Counted from the first letter of the stretch, positions 20,431 to 31,840 are shown. The stretch: DNA of 64,000 nt from Diacronema lutheri (GCA_019448385.1 JAGTXO010000004.1:1-64000), one strand, 5' to 3'. Numbers and translations: made by a program. The notes: generated by a model not told the origin, from the letters alone.

Positions 20431-23188
20431 TGCTATGCACACGAAGTGTCGACAGTCGAGTGAGATTGGAGTGAGATTGAGCATCAGATTGAGAACCAAC
20501 ACTACTAACGGCGCTTCCGGGCGAGTCAGGGAGGCGGGTCAGCAGGCCGAGCGTGCACGAAGCCGAGGTGTGACGAGGGGGGCGAGCGAGAGGCAGCACG
20601 CGCAGCGCAGGTCCAAGTTACTCCAAGGTCAGGACGACGACCTCGTGCACGCCAAAGGCAAAGTGGCGAGCGCGAGAGCGGACGACAGCCAAAACAGCGG
20701 CGCAGGCGCGGCCGAGCACAGAGCGGAAGAGGCCTCAAGTAGATAGCCGGACGAGCGGGGCGCCGATCAGCCCCGCAGCCGCGCGAGCTCGCCGGTCAGC
20801 CGCTGGCGCTGGTGGCGCACCGCCTCGGCTGTGAGCACGCGCGCCGGCAGCTCGCCGTTGGCCATGCGCGCCGTCCGCGCCGCCCGCCGGCGCGGTCACG
20901 CGCCGCGCCGCCCAGCGCGGGCGTCGCGTCGCGGATCTCGTCCACGCGCCGCAGCACGGCCGCCGGGGAGTTGAGCCGCGGCTGGCCGAGCGGCGGGCGG
21001 CGCGGCTGCGCGGACGACGCGCGCGGTGGCATCGCGGACGGCGCGTCGGCTCGCCGGCCCGCGCCGCCGGCGCGGACGCGGCCGACGAGCGCCGCGGCCA
21101 CTCAGCCTGCTCAGCTGGGTAGGGCACGCCGCGCACGTGCGTCGCGCACCGACTGAAACGAACGGCGCTTCCAGGCGAGCCAGGGAGGCGGGTCAGTACC
21201 AAGTGCGCAGGATCGAGTAGCCACGAACATCATCGACCCTGCGCATCAAGCCCGAGCAGCGTAGCCGCGCAGCGAGGCACGAGGCGGAACGGGCCCACAG
21301 GCCCACCCAGTCCCACGCCTAGCCGCCGCGCGCCGCAGCCCGCGCGCTGCCGTACCGGTGGCCGCCGTCAATCACACCACCGGCAGCCACGCACGCGCAC
21401 GCAGACGCCCGCAGGCAGGCGGCGACGAGAGCTGCCCCCGAGCAGCTGCCCGCCACGTCGCAGAGCCGCTCGCAGCCGCCGCAGAGCGCGGCGCCCGCCG
21501 TCAGCGAGCCGCCGCCCTCCCCGCCGCCACGCCGCCCGCAGCCGCCGTGGAGTGCGTCGCCGCCCAACCCCAGCGAGCCGCCGTCCCCCCGCCGCCACGC
21601 CGCCCGCAGCCGCCGTGGAGTGCGTCGCCGCCCACCCCCAGCGAGCCGCCGTCCCCCCAGCCGCCACGCCGCCCGCAGCCGCCGTGGAGTGCGTCGCCGC
21701 CCAACCCCAGCGAGCCGCCGTCCCCCCGCCGCCACGCCGCCCGCAGCCGCCGTGGAGTGCGTCGCCGCCCACCCCCAGCGAGCCGCCGTCCCCCCAGCCG
21801 CCACGCCGCCCGCAGCCGCCGTGGAGTGCGTCGCCGCCCACCCCCAGCGAGCCGCCGTCCCCCCCGCCGGCACGCCGCCCGCAGCCGCCGTGGAGTGCGT
21901 CGCCGCCCACCCCCAGCGAGCCGCCGTCCCCCCAGCCGCCACGCCGCCCGCAGCCGCCGTGGAGCGCGTCGCCGCCCAACCCCAGCGAGCCGCCGTCCCC
22001 CCCGCCGCCGCAACCCCAACCCCGACGCTCATCCCAACCCGACCCCGGCACCCAGCCCCACCCGCACCCACCACCCTCATCCCAACCCAGCCAGTCGCCG
22101 TCGTCGAGCGCCAGCAAGCGGCCACCCGTCACGCCACCGAGCAGCTTGCCGTCGCCGCAGAGCGCGTCGCCGCCCGCGGCCAGCGCGCAGCCTCCTGCCA
22201 TGCCACCGTGCGGCCCGCCGCCGCTGCCGAGCCCGCCGCCGTCGGGCGCCACGCCACCGAGCGCGCCTGACCACACAGGCGGAGCGGGCCACCACCCCGA
22301 GCACGTCACGCTGCCGCCGCCCGCGCAGCCGCGCCCGCGCGTCGCATCGCTCCCAAACCCACCGACGCTGGCGAAAAGTGTGTTTTTCATGGTGCCGGCG
22401 CAGTCGATGGGCAGGGGCGGCGGAGCGCGCGGAGCGCGGTCACCAGAGCGCGAGGACGCAGCCGTCGCGATTGAAGTAGTTGTCGTCGAGCACGTCACGC
22501 TGCCGCCGCCCGCGCAGCCGCACCCGCGCGCCGCATCGCTCCCAAACCCACCGACGCTGGCGAAAAGTGTGTTTTTCATGGTGCCGGCGCAGTCGATGGG
22601 CAGGGGCGGCGGAGCGCGCGGAGCGCGGTCACCAGAGCGCGAGGACGCAGCCGTCGCGAGTGAAGTAGTTGTCGTCGAGCACGTCACGCTGCCGCCGCCC
22701 GCGCAGCCGCGCCCGCGCGCCGCATCGCTCCCAAACCCACCGACGCTGGCGAAAAGTGTGTTTTTCATGGTGCCGGCGCAGTCGATGGGCAGGGGCGGCG
22801 GAGCGCGCGGAGCGCGGTCGCCAGAGCGCGAGGACGCAGCCGTTGCAAGCGAAGTCGTTGGCCCGAAGCCGCCGGTCGGCGGCGCGGCCGCGCGCACGCG
22901 CGTCGCGCTCACCACGTCGGTTTCTTCAACGATGGCGGAAGCGAGGCACCGACTTATCAGTTGAAAAGAACAGACTTCGAGGATGCCACTGACAGGTTCG
23001 ACACCTTGTCTGTCACTTGAGACTTGAGTGACAGCTGCGAGTGACAGGAAGAAAGTCCTTCCTGTCACTCGGGCCGGCGGCCAGCTTCCTGTCACTCAGC
23101 TTCCTGTCACTCGCAGCGCGAGTGACAGGTGATCAGCGTGCCCGTCACCGCCCCGTGACGCTCGCCGTGGCGCTTGGAGTGTAGTGCC

Positions 23189-23258
23189 GCGCGCTCTCTT
23201 TCGCTCGCTCCGTTTGTCCAGCCTCCCCCCTGCTGACCCGCCTGTAAGCGTCGTTAGT
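23189..23258 (+). repeat. 70-bp LINE tail between units 3 and 4
   Basis: Absent from the unit 1/2 junction. Sequence gcgcgctctctttcgctcgc continues to CTGTAAGCGTCGTTAGT and matches the tail at 32125-32204. It lies immediately before the ATTTTTCT target of unit 4. Confidence 0.7.
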
Positions 23259-23634
23259 ATTTTTCTAGATCGCCCTGACTTCGGACCTACGCCGTGCGTG
23301 CTCTCTCGCTCGCTGTGTTCGTCGCGCCTCACCCTCGCCTCCCTGACTCCCCGGAAACGCTAGTATTTTTCTCGCACCCCTAGATCACAGGGCTTAGACT
23401 CCGTATCCGCTCCTCGCTTCACTCGGACTGTCGATGTCGTCCTCCTCATGCCCTCGGCGTTGCCGCAGAACTGGTTCCTGGCACGACACCTGTCACTTGA
23501 GTGACAGGAAGCTGCGAGTGACAGAAAGAATGTCCTTCCTGTCACTCCGGCCATCTGTCGCTCAGCTTCCTGTCACTGGCTCTTCGAAAGACTCTGGAAA
23601 ATAATGAAGAAGAGGCAGGGGGGAGGACTTGGGG

Positions 23635-24628
23635 ATGGTGCGCGCTATCCGCCAGCTGCTGCTTCTGCTGCTCGTGCTGGTTGGCGCGCCAATGGGTCTG
23701 GGATTCGGCGGGCCTGCGCTCCTACGAGCGACGCGCCGTGGAGCACCACCGCCGTCTCATCCCGTGCTCCCCCGCTTCAAGGCAAACAAGTGAGCACGCG
23801 CCGCCTACCCGCCCCCCTCGCAGCCGTTCCGTTCGCCGCGGCGACGCTCACGCGCGCGCCTCATCCCGTGCCCGTCACTTCCGGCCCAGCGCGGCGTGCA
23901 TGGTGTTGCAACCGATGGGGAAGAACGTTCAATCGAAAGCTCCTTGGGTTGCACTGGCGTGCACTGCGTGCGTGGCGGCGCTCAACATGCCCAAGATCGC
24001 GATCCTCATCCGCGCGCTGCTGACAGCGGAAGCTGCGCCCCTGCTAGCGCTGCTGGGCGTGTTGACCGCGCTCTTCAACCTTGCGAAGGCCGATCTCGAC
24101 AAAGCGCGCGCGGACTTCACGGAGGGGCTCGCGCGCGATCGCGCGAACTTCAAGGAGGGGCTCGCGCGCATTGAGAAGGATGCCGCGTGCAATCGCGCGG
24201 ACTTCACGGAGGGGCTTGCGCGCGATCGCGCGGAGTTCAAGGAGGGGCTCGCGCGCATTGAGAAGGATGCCGCGTGCGATCGCGCGGAGTTCAAGGAGGG
24301 GCTCGCGCGCATTGAGAAGGATGCCGCGCGCGATCGCGCGGACTTCAAGGAGGGGCTCGCGCGCATTGAGAAGGATGCCGCGTGCAATCGCGCGGACTTC
24401 ACGGAGGGGCTTGCGCGCGATCGCGCGGAGTTCAAGGAGGGGCTTGCGCGCATTGAGAAGGATGCCGCGTGCGATCGCGCGGAGTTCAAGGAGGCGCTCG
24501 CGTGCGATCGCGCTGATTTCCACAAGAGGCTCGAGCTCGACCGCGAAACCAACCGGCGAGACCACGACCGATACGAGCTCGCGCTGTACCGGGCGTTGGG
24601 GTCCTCGACGCCGTCAGCCTCACAGTAA
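23635..24628 (+). CDS. Cassette gene copy 4: secretory helical-repeat protein, longest copy
   Basis: Exons 23635-23789 and 23890-24628 join in phase and give 297 residues, the longest of the four. It has extra 18-residue repeats, including one with ARIEKDAARD. Exon 1 is the same as in the other copies. A short upstream ATG (23604) lies out of frame, as in copy 1. The intact frame with a different repeat number again argues for recent tandem duplication with slippage inside the repeat block. Confidence 0.7.
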
Positions 24629-24683
24629 CGTCGAGGTGCAGGGGCCAGGCCCGACACCGAGGTCGGCGAGTCCGAGCGGTTTG

Positions 24684-24708
24684 CCCCCCCCCCCCCCCCC
24701 CCCCCCCC
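24684..24708 (+). repeat. Poly-C tract, 25 bases (unit 4)
   Basis: Same position after the gene as in the other units. Confidence 0.95.
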
Positions 24709-26002
24709 TCCCCCTGCTATGCAGACGAAGTGTCGACAGTCGAGTGAGATTGAGCATCAGATTGAGAACCACCACTACTAACGGCGCTTCCGGGCGAGTC
24801 AGGGAGGCGGGTCAGCAGGCCGAGCGTGCACGAAGCCGAGGTGTGACGAGGGGGGCGAGCGAGAGGCAGCACGCGCAGCGCAGGTCCAAGTTACTCCAAG
24901 GTCAGGACGACGACCTCGTGCACGCCAAAGGCAAAGTGGCGAGCGCGAGAGCGGACGACAGCCAAAACAGCGGCGCAGGCGCGACCGAGCACAGAGCGGA
25001 AGAGGCCTTAAGTAGATAGCCGGACGAGCGGGGCGCCGATCAGCCCCGCAGCCGCGCGAGCTCGCCGGTCAGCCGCTGGCGCTGGTGGCGCACCGCCTCG
25101 GCTGTGAGCACGCGCGCCGGCAGCTCGCCGTTGGCCATGCGCGCCGTCCGCGCCGCCCGCCGGCGCGGTCACGCGCCGCGCCGCCCAGCGCGGGCGTCGC
25201 GTCGCGGATCTCGTCCACGCGCCGCAGCACGGCCGCCGGGGAGTTGAGCCGCGGCTGGCCGAGCGGCGGGCGGCGCGGCTGCGCGGACGACGCGCGCGGT
25301 GGCATCGCGGACGGCGCGTCGGCTCGCCGGCCCGCGCCGCCGGCGCGGACGCGGCCGACGAGCGCCGCGGCCACTCAGCCTGCTCAGCTGGGTAGGGCAC
25401 GCCGCGCACGTGCGTCGCGCACCGACTGAAACGAACGGCGCTTCCAGGCGAGCCAGGGAGGCGGGTCAGTACCAAGTGCGCAGGATCGAGTAGCCACGAA
25501 CATCATCGACCCTGCGCATCAAGCCCGAGCAGCGCAGCCGCGCAGCGAGGCACGAGGCGGAACGGGCCCACAGGCCCACCCAGTCCCACGCCTAGCCGCC
25601 GCGTGCCGCAGCCCGCGCGCTGCCGTACCGGTGGCCGCCGTCAATCACACCACCGGCAGCCACGCACGCGCACGCAGACGCCCGCAGGCAGGCGGCGACG
25701 AGAGCTGCCCCCGAGCAGCTGCCCGCCACGCCGCAGAGCCGCTCGCAGCCGCCGCAGAGCGCGGCGCCCGCCGTCAGCGAGCCGCCGTCCCCCCCGCCGC
25801 CACGCCGCCCGCAGCCGCCGTGGAGTGCGTCGCCGCCAACCCCCAGCGAGCCGCCGTCCCACCGCCACCACGCCGCCCGCAGCCGCCGTGGAGTGCGTCG
25901 CCGCCCAACCCCAGCGAGCCGCCGTCCCCCCAGCCGCCACGCCGCCCGCAGCCGCCGTGGAGCGCGTCGCCGCCCACCCCCGCCGCAACCCCAAGCCGTA
26001 AC

Positions 26003-26117
26003 CTTGGGATTGCAGTCAAAGTTTGGGTCCGGGTCCGGTACCGCGCCCCTCCCCTTGGCCGGACGGCTTCAAGTACAATTCGGCGCTGTGAGAGCGCGAA
26101 GGGCGGCGCGCGTCCGC
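26003..26117 (+). repeat. Left terminal inverted repeat
   Basis: Pairs with 30187-30302. The outermost 25 bases differ at one position by eye; a small indel region follows, then ACGGCTTCAAGTA(C/G)AA is shared. Confidence 0.75.
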
Positions 26118-26415
26118 GCTCGGTGGCGCGGCCGGCGCGGCCGCGCTTGGCGCGCGCACCAGCTGCTCCGCCTGCGCGGCGCGAGCAGCGGGCGCTCGCG
26201 CCGCTGCCCGCGCGAGCAGCGGGCAGCGCGACTTCGCCCTGCCGAGCTCCGCGCCCTTCGCCGAGCCTCCGGCCGAGGCCAGCCAGACGTCGCCGGGCGG
26301 CGGGCGGAGCGGCTCCGACATGGCGGGCGACGGCCGCGGCGCAGGAGATGGCGGCGGTGGCGATGGTGCGGGCGGCGGTGGCGACCGCGGTACGGGCCTT
26401 GCGGCGTCGGTCGTC

Positions 26416-27402
26416 TCACCGCCCGCCGCCCCGCTGCCCGCGACGGCCTGCGCGCCCGACGCGCGCGCGGCGTCGACGCCCGCGCCGCTGGGTGGCGCGG
26501 CGGACGGCGCGAGGGCGGCCGGCGGTGGCACCGGCACCGGCGGTGCAGACGCGCGGGCGCCGGCGCCGGTGCAGCCGGCCGCGCCAGCGCCTGGCGCATC
26601 GGCCGCTGCGCCTCGCCCGCGGCGCGGGCGAGGCGGCCCTTTGCCCCACTCCGCGACGAGTGCGCGCGGAGCGCGGAATTCGGGCCCGGAGAGCACGCCG
26701 ATCATCTGCGCGGTGGGTGCGGGCGGTCGCGGGCGCGGTGAGACGGAGCAGCGCGGCGGCGTGGTCGCGCGCCGCGCCCGCGGCCACGCGACGCGGGCGC
26801 GCACCCAGTCGACCGACTCTTCGTCGACGACGACGCGGCTGCGCTTGGCACAGAGTGCAGCAAAGAGCGCGCGGCGCACGGCCTCCGCGGGGTAGCGCGG
26901 GCCGGCGGCGCCGTCCTCGCCGACGAGGAAGAGGAGCAGCCGGTGCGGGGCTTTCCTTGCGTTGAGGCTGGGCGAGCTCCACCCCCCAGGCCAGCGCGTT
27001 GGCGATCGCGATCCACGCGCCGGACGCCTCTGTCAGCGCCCTGCGACCGGTCTGGAAGAGAGGGAGCGCGTCGGACAGCGCGCAGAGCGCGCGGCTCTCT
27101 CGTGTGGGCGACGAGCTCAGCGCGTCGAAGTAAGTCGCGCATCCGCGGTAGTGGCCGCGCCGCACGGCATCCGCTCTCGCGACGAACACCGAGAACCTCG
27201 CGCGGAAACGCGCGCGACGTTCGGCGCCGAGCGGCCGCACGCTCGTCTCGTACGCCTCAAACGTGAGCTCGCCAGCGCGCGACGTGCGCGCCGCGGCGTC
27301 CTCGAGCCCGAAAACGTCGCCGGCGAAGGCGAGCGCGCAGCCACGCGCCGCGCGGTTCGGAGCCGCGGCATCGCCGTCCTCGGCGGGCCACGTTGTCGCC
27401 AT
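26416..27402 (-). CDS. Uncharacterised ORF inside the TIR element
   Basis: Starts MATTWPAEDGDAAAPNRAAR at 27402, preceded by a less GC-rich leader. The first 140 residues look like real protein (FEAYETSVRPLGAERRARF, AYFDAL-like and LFQTGRRALTEASGAW segments), with balanced composition. Past about 26960 this frame becomes arginine-rich, while another minus frame continues with protein-like sequence (LLLFLVGEDGAAGPRYPAEA, then VDEESVDWVRARVAW), so the gene has either a splice I cannot place or a break. No family is recognised. Confidence 0.4.
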   Translation of the reverse strand: MATTWPAEDGDAAAPNRAARGCALAFAGDVFGLEDAAARTSRAGELTFEAYETSVRPLGAERRARFRARFSVFVARADAVRRGHYRGCATYFDALSSSPTRESRALCALSDALPLFQTGRRALTEASGAWIAIANALAWGVELAQPQRKESPAPAAPLPRRRGRRRRPALPRGGRAPRALCCTLCQAQPRRRRRRVGRLGARPRRVAAGAARDHAAALLRLTAPATARTHRADDRRALRARIPRSARTRRGVGQRAASPAPRARRSGRCARRWRGRLHRRRRPRVCTAGAGATAGRPRAVRRATQRRGRRRRARVGRAGRRGQRGGGR

Positions 27403-27639
27403 AGTGTAACGAATCCTCGCCAACGGCCGACGCACGAGAGTTCGTTACACGTCCTTCGGCGTGGGGTCGGCGGGCGTGGGCGCGGGCGGCGGGCGGCGGG
27501 CGCGGGCGGCGGGCGCGGGCGGCGGGCGTGGGCGGCGAGCGCGGGCGGCGGGCGCGGGCGGCGGGCGCGGGCGCGGCCGGTGCGGCGCGCCGCCGATGGA
27601 GCTCGCGCCGAGCTGCCCGCCCAGCCGGCCTGGGTGGGC

Positions 27640-28380
27640 ATGGGCTCCCTTGTCGCGCTGCTCGCGGTCGCGTTTTCGTCGGCGGCGCGATCGGCGCGCT
27701 CCGCCTGTTGGTGATGACGCCGTGGGTGCTCGCCTACGACGAGCGCCGTATCTCGTCCGCTCGCGCAGCAGCCGGGCGGCGCGCGCCCCTATTCGCCGAG
27801 CGCCCTCTTCCTCGTCTCGACGCTGGTCGCGCTGCCGAGGTCGGGCGCCTCGTCGCCATCAAGCGCTGGCACGGCCACCTCGGGCGCCGCCCAAGGGCGC
27901 GCGCGCGCGCGCCGGCGAGCCGGCGAGCGCGGCGGCCGCCTCGCACAAGCCGCAGACGCGCGGCGCGGCGGCCGAGCGCGCGGCGCGGCTGCGGCTCGCG
28001 TTTGCGCTCACGCTGGCGCTCGTGTTGGGCATCGCGCCCGCGCGCAACGCGGCGCGCGGCGCTGGGGCGCGCGCGACGCGATCGACCTCTCCCACCTCGG
28101 GCTGATCGCTGGCTCGTACGCGTCGCTGCTCTGGCCGCTGCTCTGGCCACCGTACCGCGTCGCGCCGCAGGTCGTGCTGCTCGTCGCGTGCGCGTCCGTC
28201 GCGCCGCTGATGGCGCACAGCCGGCCGCCGACCTCCGCGCGCGCCGGCTCAGCGCTGCTCGTCGCGTCGATAGCGCTCGCGCGCTTCACGGACGGGTACG
28301 CGACCGCGACGATCTTCCGCCGCGTCTCGGCTACGCGAAGCGCAGCGGGCGGTGCAGCGAGCCATCTCGCTCGCCGCGAG
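27640..28380 (+). pseudogene. Decayed multi-TM protein fragment inside the TIR element
   Basis: Hydrophobic protein-like segments lie in different plus frames: IGALRLLVMTPWVLAYDER, LRLAFALTLALVLGIA, then LSHLGLIAGSYASLLWPLL with VVLLVACASVAPLMA and FTDGYATATIFRRV (28107-28340). The last segment looks like the C-terminal helices of a transporter, but I cannot assign a family. The frame changes make it a likely non-functional captured host gene. Confidence 0.35.
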
Positions 28381-29511
28381 GACACAACGGCACAACCCTC
28401 TCTGACAGGGACACACAGCCACAGTGTGGACTGCCCTGAGTGAGTCCGGACAACACCGGACTGGACCGCTCTTCGCTCTTCGACGATCTGATTGCTCCAT
28501 CGCATATCCTCCTGCGCACGGCAGAGACACACCTCCGCGGTCGTGATCGTCCACCGCGGGACGTAGGCCACGCCAGCCAACGGGGCTGGCCATCATCGTG
28601 GACGAGTCCATCTCGTCTGTCACTCTCACAGCCAGCTGGACAGGAAGAAGACGTCGTAGTTGTCGCACGCGCCCCGCCCATGCGCGTCACGGCCTCCATC
28701 GCGCGGCCGCGCGCGCCCAAGTGCACGCCGGAATAGGATTCGGCGCACCCGCGCGCTCCCCGAGGCCCTGCTGCGAGCGACTTGAGCACGCAGCCGAACA
28801 CAGCTGCGGCTGCGGACGTGGAGATCTCGCGCGCCGACGTGCAAGATTTTGCCGACCAGGTCCGCGCGCTTGGGCGCTCGCCGACCAGGTCGACGTCGGC
28901 CGGCGCGGTACATCGCGAATGCGAGAGTTTACGCCTTCTAAACTCTCGCTGCTCGCACACCGCGGGTCCTCGCGTTTTGCCAACAAGGTCGAGCCCTCGT
29001 GCCGAGCTACACCAAGCGCCCCGTTGGCTGGGGCAGAGGCGAGTCGGATGACTGGCTGGCTGCAGGTACGCGTGCCGCAGTCCGCGTGGCCACCGCCTGG
29101 GCGCTCGTTCCGCGACCGACTGCACGCGAGGCTGGAACCGGCGCTCGCGCGCTGGCCTAGGCGCGCCTCTTGTCGCGCCCGCTGAGGGAGGGCGGCAGCG
29201 CCCGTCGAACCCTCGGGCGTAGGCACTCGGCCCGCGACCCGCCCCGATGGGAGGGGCCTGGCGAGGGCCAACGGGCCGGGCGCGAGGGCGCGGAGCGCAC
29301 GGCTCTGCCCGCGCGCCTGCGGTGACAGGTCGCGCGGTGACCCGACCGTCGACTGCGTCGGACGCCGGTCGGTCGTACGCGCCTGCAGACGAAACTGACG
29401 GCGACTTGCAGTCCGTGGCGTGGGACGCGCGGCGTCACGCGCGCGCGCTCCCGATACGCACACCGATAAGACCCTTCTCCGGGTGCTTGCCGCCAGAAGT
29501 CGAGCACGTGC

Positions 29512-29955
29512 TCAGGGCGTCCTCCGTCGGGTGGTGCTCGTCGGCCGTGAGCGCGCGGCGGCGGACGCGCAGCACGTCGACGACCTCCCCGCGCGCGATG
29601 CTGCCTCCCGCCGCACCGCCGAGGCTCGCACCACCTGGACAGCCTCGAGCAGCACGTCGCCGAGAGGGCGGCGCGGCTCCTGGCCGTCGTAGATACGCAC
29701 GCGACCCGCCGTGCGCGGCGACAGCGGGTCCGCCGACGTCAGGTGGACGCTCAGCCTCGGGTAGCACGTCGCAAGGCCGAGGACGATATCGTGGTGGGCG
29801 TCGATCTGGACGCGGGAGCCGAGAATGCCCGCATCGCCCCGCACCTGGTGCATGCCCTCGAGGCAGGCGGCCACGTGCTGCGCCATCAGCGTGCGCACGA
29901 CGCACGCCGCTGCGCGCGAGCGAGCGACGGGCGGTGCGGGCGAGGACGAGCCCAT
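29512..29955 (-). CDS. Uncharacterised minus-strand ORF inside the TIR element
   Basis: Frame of 147 codons whose middle part reads like ordinary globular protein (LMAQHVAACLEGMHQVRG, IDAHHDIVLGLATCYPRLS, VRIYDGQEPRRPLGD), while the C-terminal 35 residues are serine/arginine-rich. The start and end are uncertain. No family is recognised. Composition of the middle part argues that it is, or was, coding. Confidence 0.35.
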   Translation of the reverse strand: MGSSSPAPPVARSRAAACVVRTLMAQHVAACLEGMHQVRGDAGILGSRVQIDAHHDIVLGLATCYPRLSVHLTSADPLSPRTAGRVRIYDGQEPRRPLGDVLLEAVQVVRASAVRREAASRAGRSSTCCASAAARSRPTSTTRRRTP

Positions 29956-30186
29956 TCGTCAGGTCGGCAGCTCAGCCTCGAGACGCTCTCCGTGGCCGCG
30001 CGCGCGCCGGGTAGCTCGCGCGGTCGCGAGCACGCGGCGCGGGCGAGTTGGTGGGAGCGCAGCAACCCGCGCGTCGCCAGTTGAGAACCGCCCCGGAATC
30101 GGCCCGCGGGCTGTACTGCGGCCCCGCCGTCCGCACCACCCCCGCGGCCCGCATTCCGGGGTCGGGACCGTCCATGCGCCCCGCCA

Positions 30187-30302
30187 AGACGCGCCGCCCT
30201 CGCGCTCGCCCAGCGCCGAGTTCTACTTGAAGCCGTCCGGTCGACGGGGGGGGCGCTGTCCCGGACCGGCAACCGGCCCCAAACTTTGACTCCAATCCCA
30301 AG
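30187..30302 (-). repeat. Right terminal inverted repeat
   Basis: Reverse complement match of 26003-26117. Confidence 0.75.
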
Positions 30303-30377
30303 ACGCTCATTGGCCAGCCATTGATTGCATACTTGGCCTGGACCGCGCCATATATAGAGCCTCATATTAATTCTGCG

Positions 30378-30442
30378 ATGGGGAGCCTCGCGCCCCCCCG
30401 GCGCGGGTGGCCGTGCGGCACATGCCGCGCGTCCGCCCTCGT

Positions 30443-30487
<45 letters not shown>

Positions 30488-31058
30488 CGGTCCTTGCCCG
30501 TGGTGCGCTGCTTTTCTTCTTTTCGATCACTGCCTCTTCCTCCGCGGCCTGCGCCCTCCCGCGAGCGCGTTCGGCCTCCGGCCAGAGCACGAGGAGCGCG
30601 CCCCGCTCGCCGTCCTCTTGTCTCCCGGTGGGCGCCTGGAGCGCGCGGCGCGCCGCTTTTGGCGGCTCCTCGACGGCGCCCTGGCCGGACTGGGCCGCGC
30701 CCTCGTGCTTGCGTGGCTCGACCATGCCCTCGCGCTGGACGCTCCCGCCCAAGATCCGTGGGCGCCAGATGCCACGTTTCCCCTCGATGGCGGCGTGCAG
30801 TTCGCCACCGTGCGGCTCGCTCAGCACCGATGGTTTGCTGCCGTCGCTTTCGAGCATCTCTGGCGCTGGGACTCTTCCTGCCCGCCACGCGTCAGTGCGG
30901 CTGTGGATGCTTTCGACGCCGCGGCGGCGGGGCGCGCTCTGCCGCGCGACTGCCCTTCTCTCCGGGCGGATGCCTCGACCGGCGCCCTCCTCGAGCTCTG
31001 CGAGGGCGACGCCGACGACGATTTCTCCGCATATTCCGTCGGCGACGGCGGCGCCTAG
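30378..31058 (+). CDS. Uncharacterised ORF in the retroelement
   Basis: Starts MGSLAPPRRGWPCGTCRASA. It runs through the poly-G tract as polyglycine and continues as protein-like sequence (FEHLWRWDSSCPPRVSAAVD, SLRADASTGALLELCEGDAD) to a stop at 31058, 226 residues. The frame depends on the true length of the 44-base G run. The aspartate-rich tail (DADDDFSAYSVGDGGA) and tryptophan content suggest genuine coding sequence. No family is recognised. Confidence 0.4.
30444..30487 (+). repeat. Poly-G tract, 44 bases
   Basis: Uninterrupted G run; the assembled length is doubtful. Confidence 0.93.
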
Positions 31059-31074
31059 CAGGCGCAGCCCCTCC

Positions 31075-31840
31075 TTCAAGACCCTCAAGACCCTCAAGTT
31101 CCTCGCTCACGGCCCGCTCGACGGGCGGCTGCGTCCGCGCGTTGCGCTTTCGTTTGTTCGTGGGATGAGGGGACCATGCGGGCCGCACTGGCACCTTCTA
31201 ACCCAAACCCCGCGGCTTCGCATCGTGAGATGCCCTCAATTGTCCCCAGTCTCGCGCTTCAGGCTACCTCTCCTTTGTCTGCTCCCGCCTCTGCCTTTGC
31301 AAGCGGATCGGTGGGCTCTGCGGGGGGCGGCCGCGATGCGCATTGCTCCGCACGCGCCGCACGCGCCGCGGTGCCCATCGGTGGGTGGGCGCCGCGCTCC
31401 GCCCCTGTGGTCGGGCACGCTCGGTGGCCTCCAGCGCTCTCGGCGCGCGCAGCGCCGCTGGGCGGACGCTTTTGGTGGCGCGCTCGTCGGCCGGCGCTTT
31501 GCTTCTTTCAAGACCCTCAAGACCCTCAAGTTCCTCACTCACGGCCCGCTCGACGGGCGGCTGCGTCCGCGCGTTGCGCTTTCGTTTGTTCGTGGGATGA
31601 GGGGACCATGCGGGCCGCACTGGCACCTTCTAACCCAAACCCCGCGGCTTCGCATCGTGAGATGCAGTCTCGCGCTTCAGGCTACCTCTCCTTTGTCTGC
31701 TCCCGCCTCTGCCTTTGCAAGCGGATCGGTGGGCTCTGCGGGGGGCGGCCGCGATGCGCATTGCTCCGCACGCGCCGCACGCGCCGCGGTGCCCATCGGT
31801 GGCTGGGCGCCGCGCTCCGTCCCTTTGGTCGGGCACGCAC
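31075..31840 (+). repeat. Tandem duplication with 432-bp spacing
   Basis: The block beginning CTTCAAGACCCTCAAGACCC at 31075 returns at 31507. Similarity continues through the GGGATGAGGGGACCATGCGG and GGATCGGTGGGCTCTGCGGG landmarks until about 31835. The second copy lacks about 15 bases after 'cgtgagatg'. Confidence 0.9.

Larger units (their letters stand above)
19037..23188 (+). repeat. Tandem cassette, unit 3
   Basis: A 4.15 kb copy. It differs from unit 1 by an expanded poly-C run (20345-20430), three 189-bp modules (22299-22865) and scattered substitutions. Minisatellite 21500-22005 has 7 copies. Confidence 0.88.
23259..26002 (+). repeat. Tandem cassette, unit 4, truncated on the right
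   Basis: Matches the other units until about 25995, within the minisatellite (3 copies, 25790-25990). The terminal inverted repeat of another element begins there. The rest of the unit is missing from the far side of that element, so sequence was lost as well as interrupted. Confidence 0.85.
26003..30302. mobile_element. 4.3 kb element with about 115-bp terminal inverted repeats, no known transposase
   Basis: Left end CTTGGGATTGCAGTCAAAG (26003) is inverted at the right end (CTTTGACTCCAATCCCAAG, to 30302). The match continues inward through GGACGGCTTCAAGTA and a cgcgccgccct block, with some substitutions and small gaps. The inside holds a minus-strand ORF (27402 leftward), a G-rich low-complexity tract (27470-27600), decayed membrane-protein sequence (27640-28380) and a minus ORF (29512-29955). 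I see no DDE transposase, RT or integrase. Target duplication is not evident. It could be a DNA transposon carrying captured host genes, or another class of TIR element. Confidence 0.65.

Noticed and set aside
26003-30302. Reading the TIR element as a virus-like element
   Set aside because: No capsid, polymerase B, integrase or packaging ATPase motif is visible in any frame.
30444-30487. Telomere-like or subtelomeric repeat
   Set aside because: The G tracts are pure homopolymers, not a telomere motif, and single-copy genes flank them.
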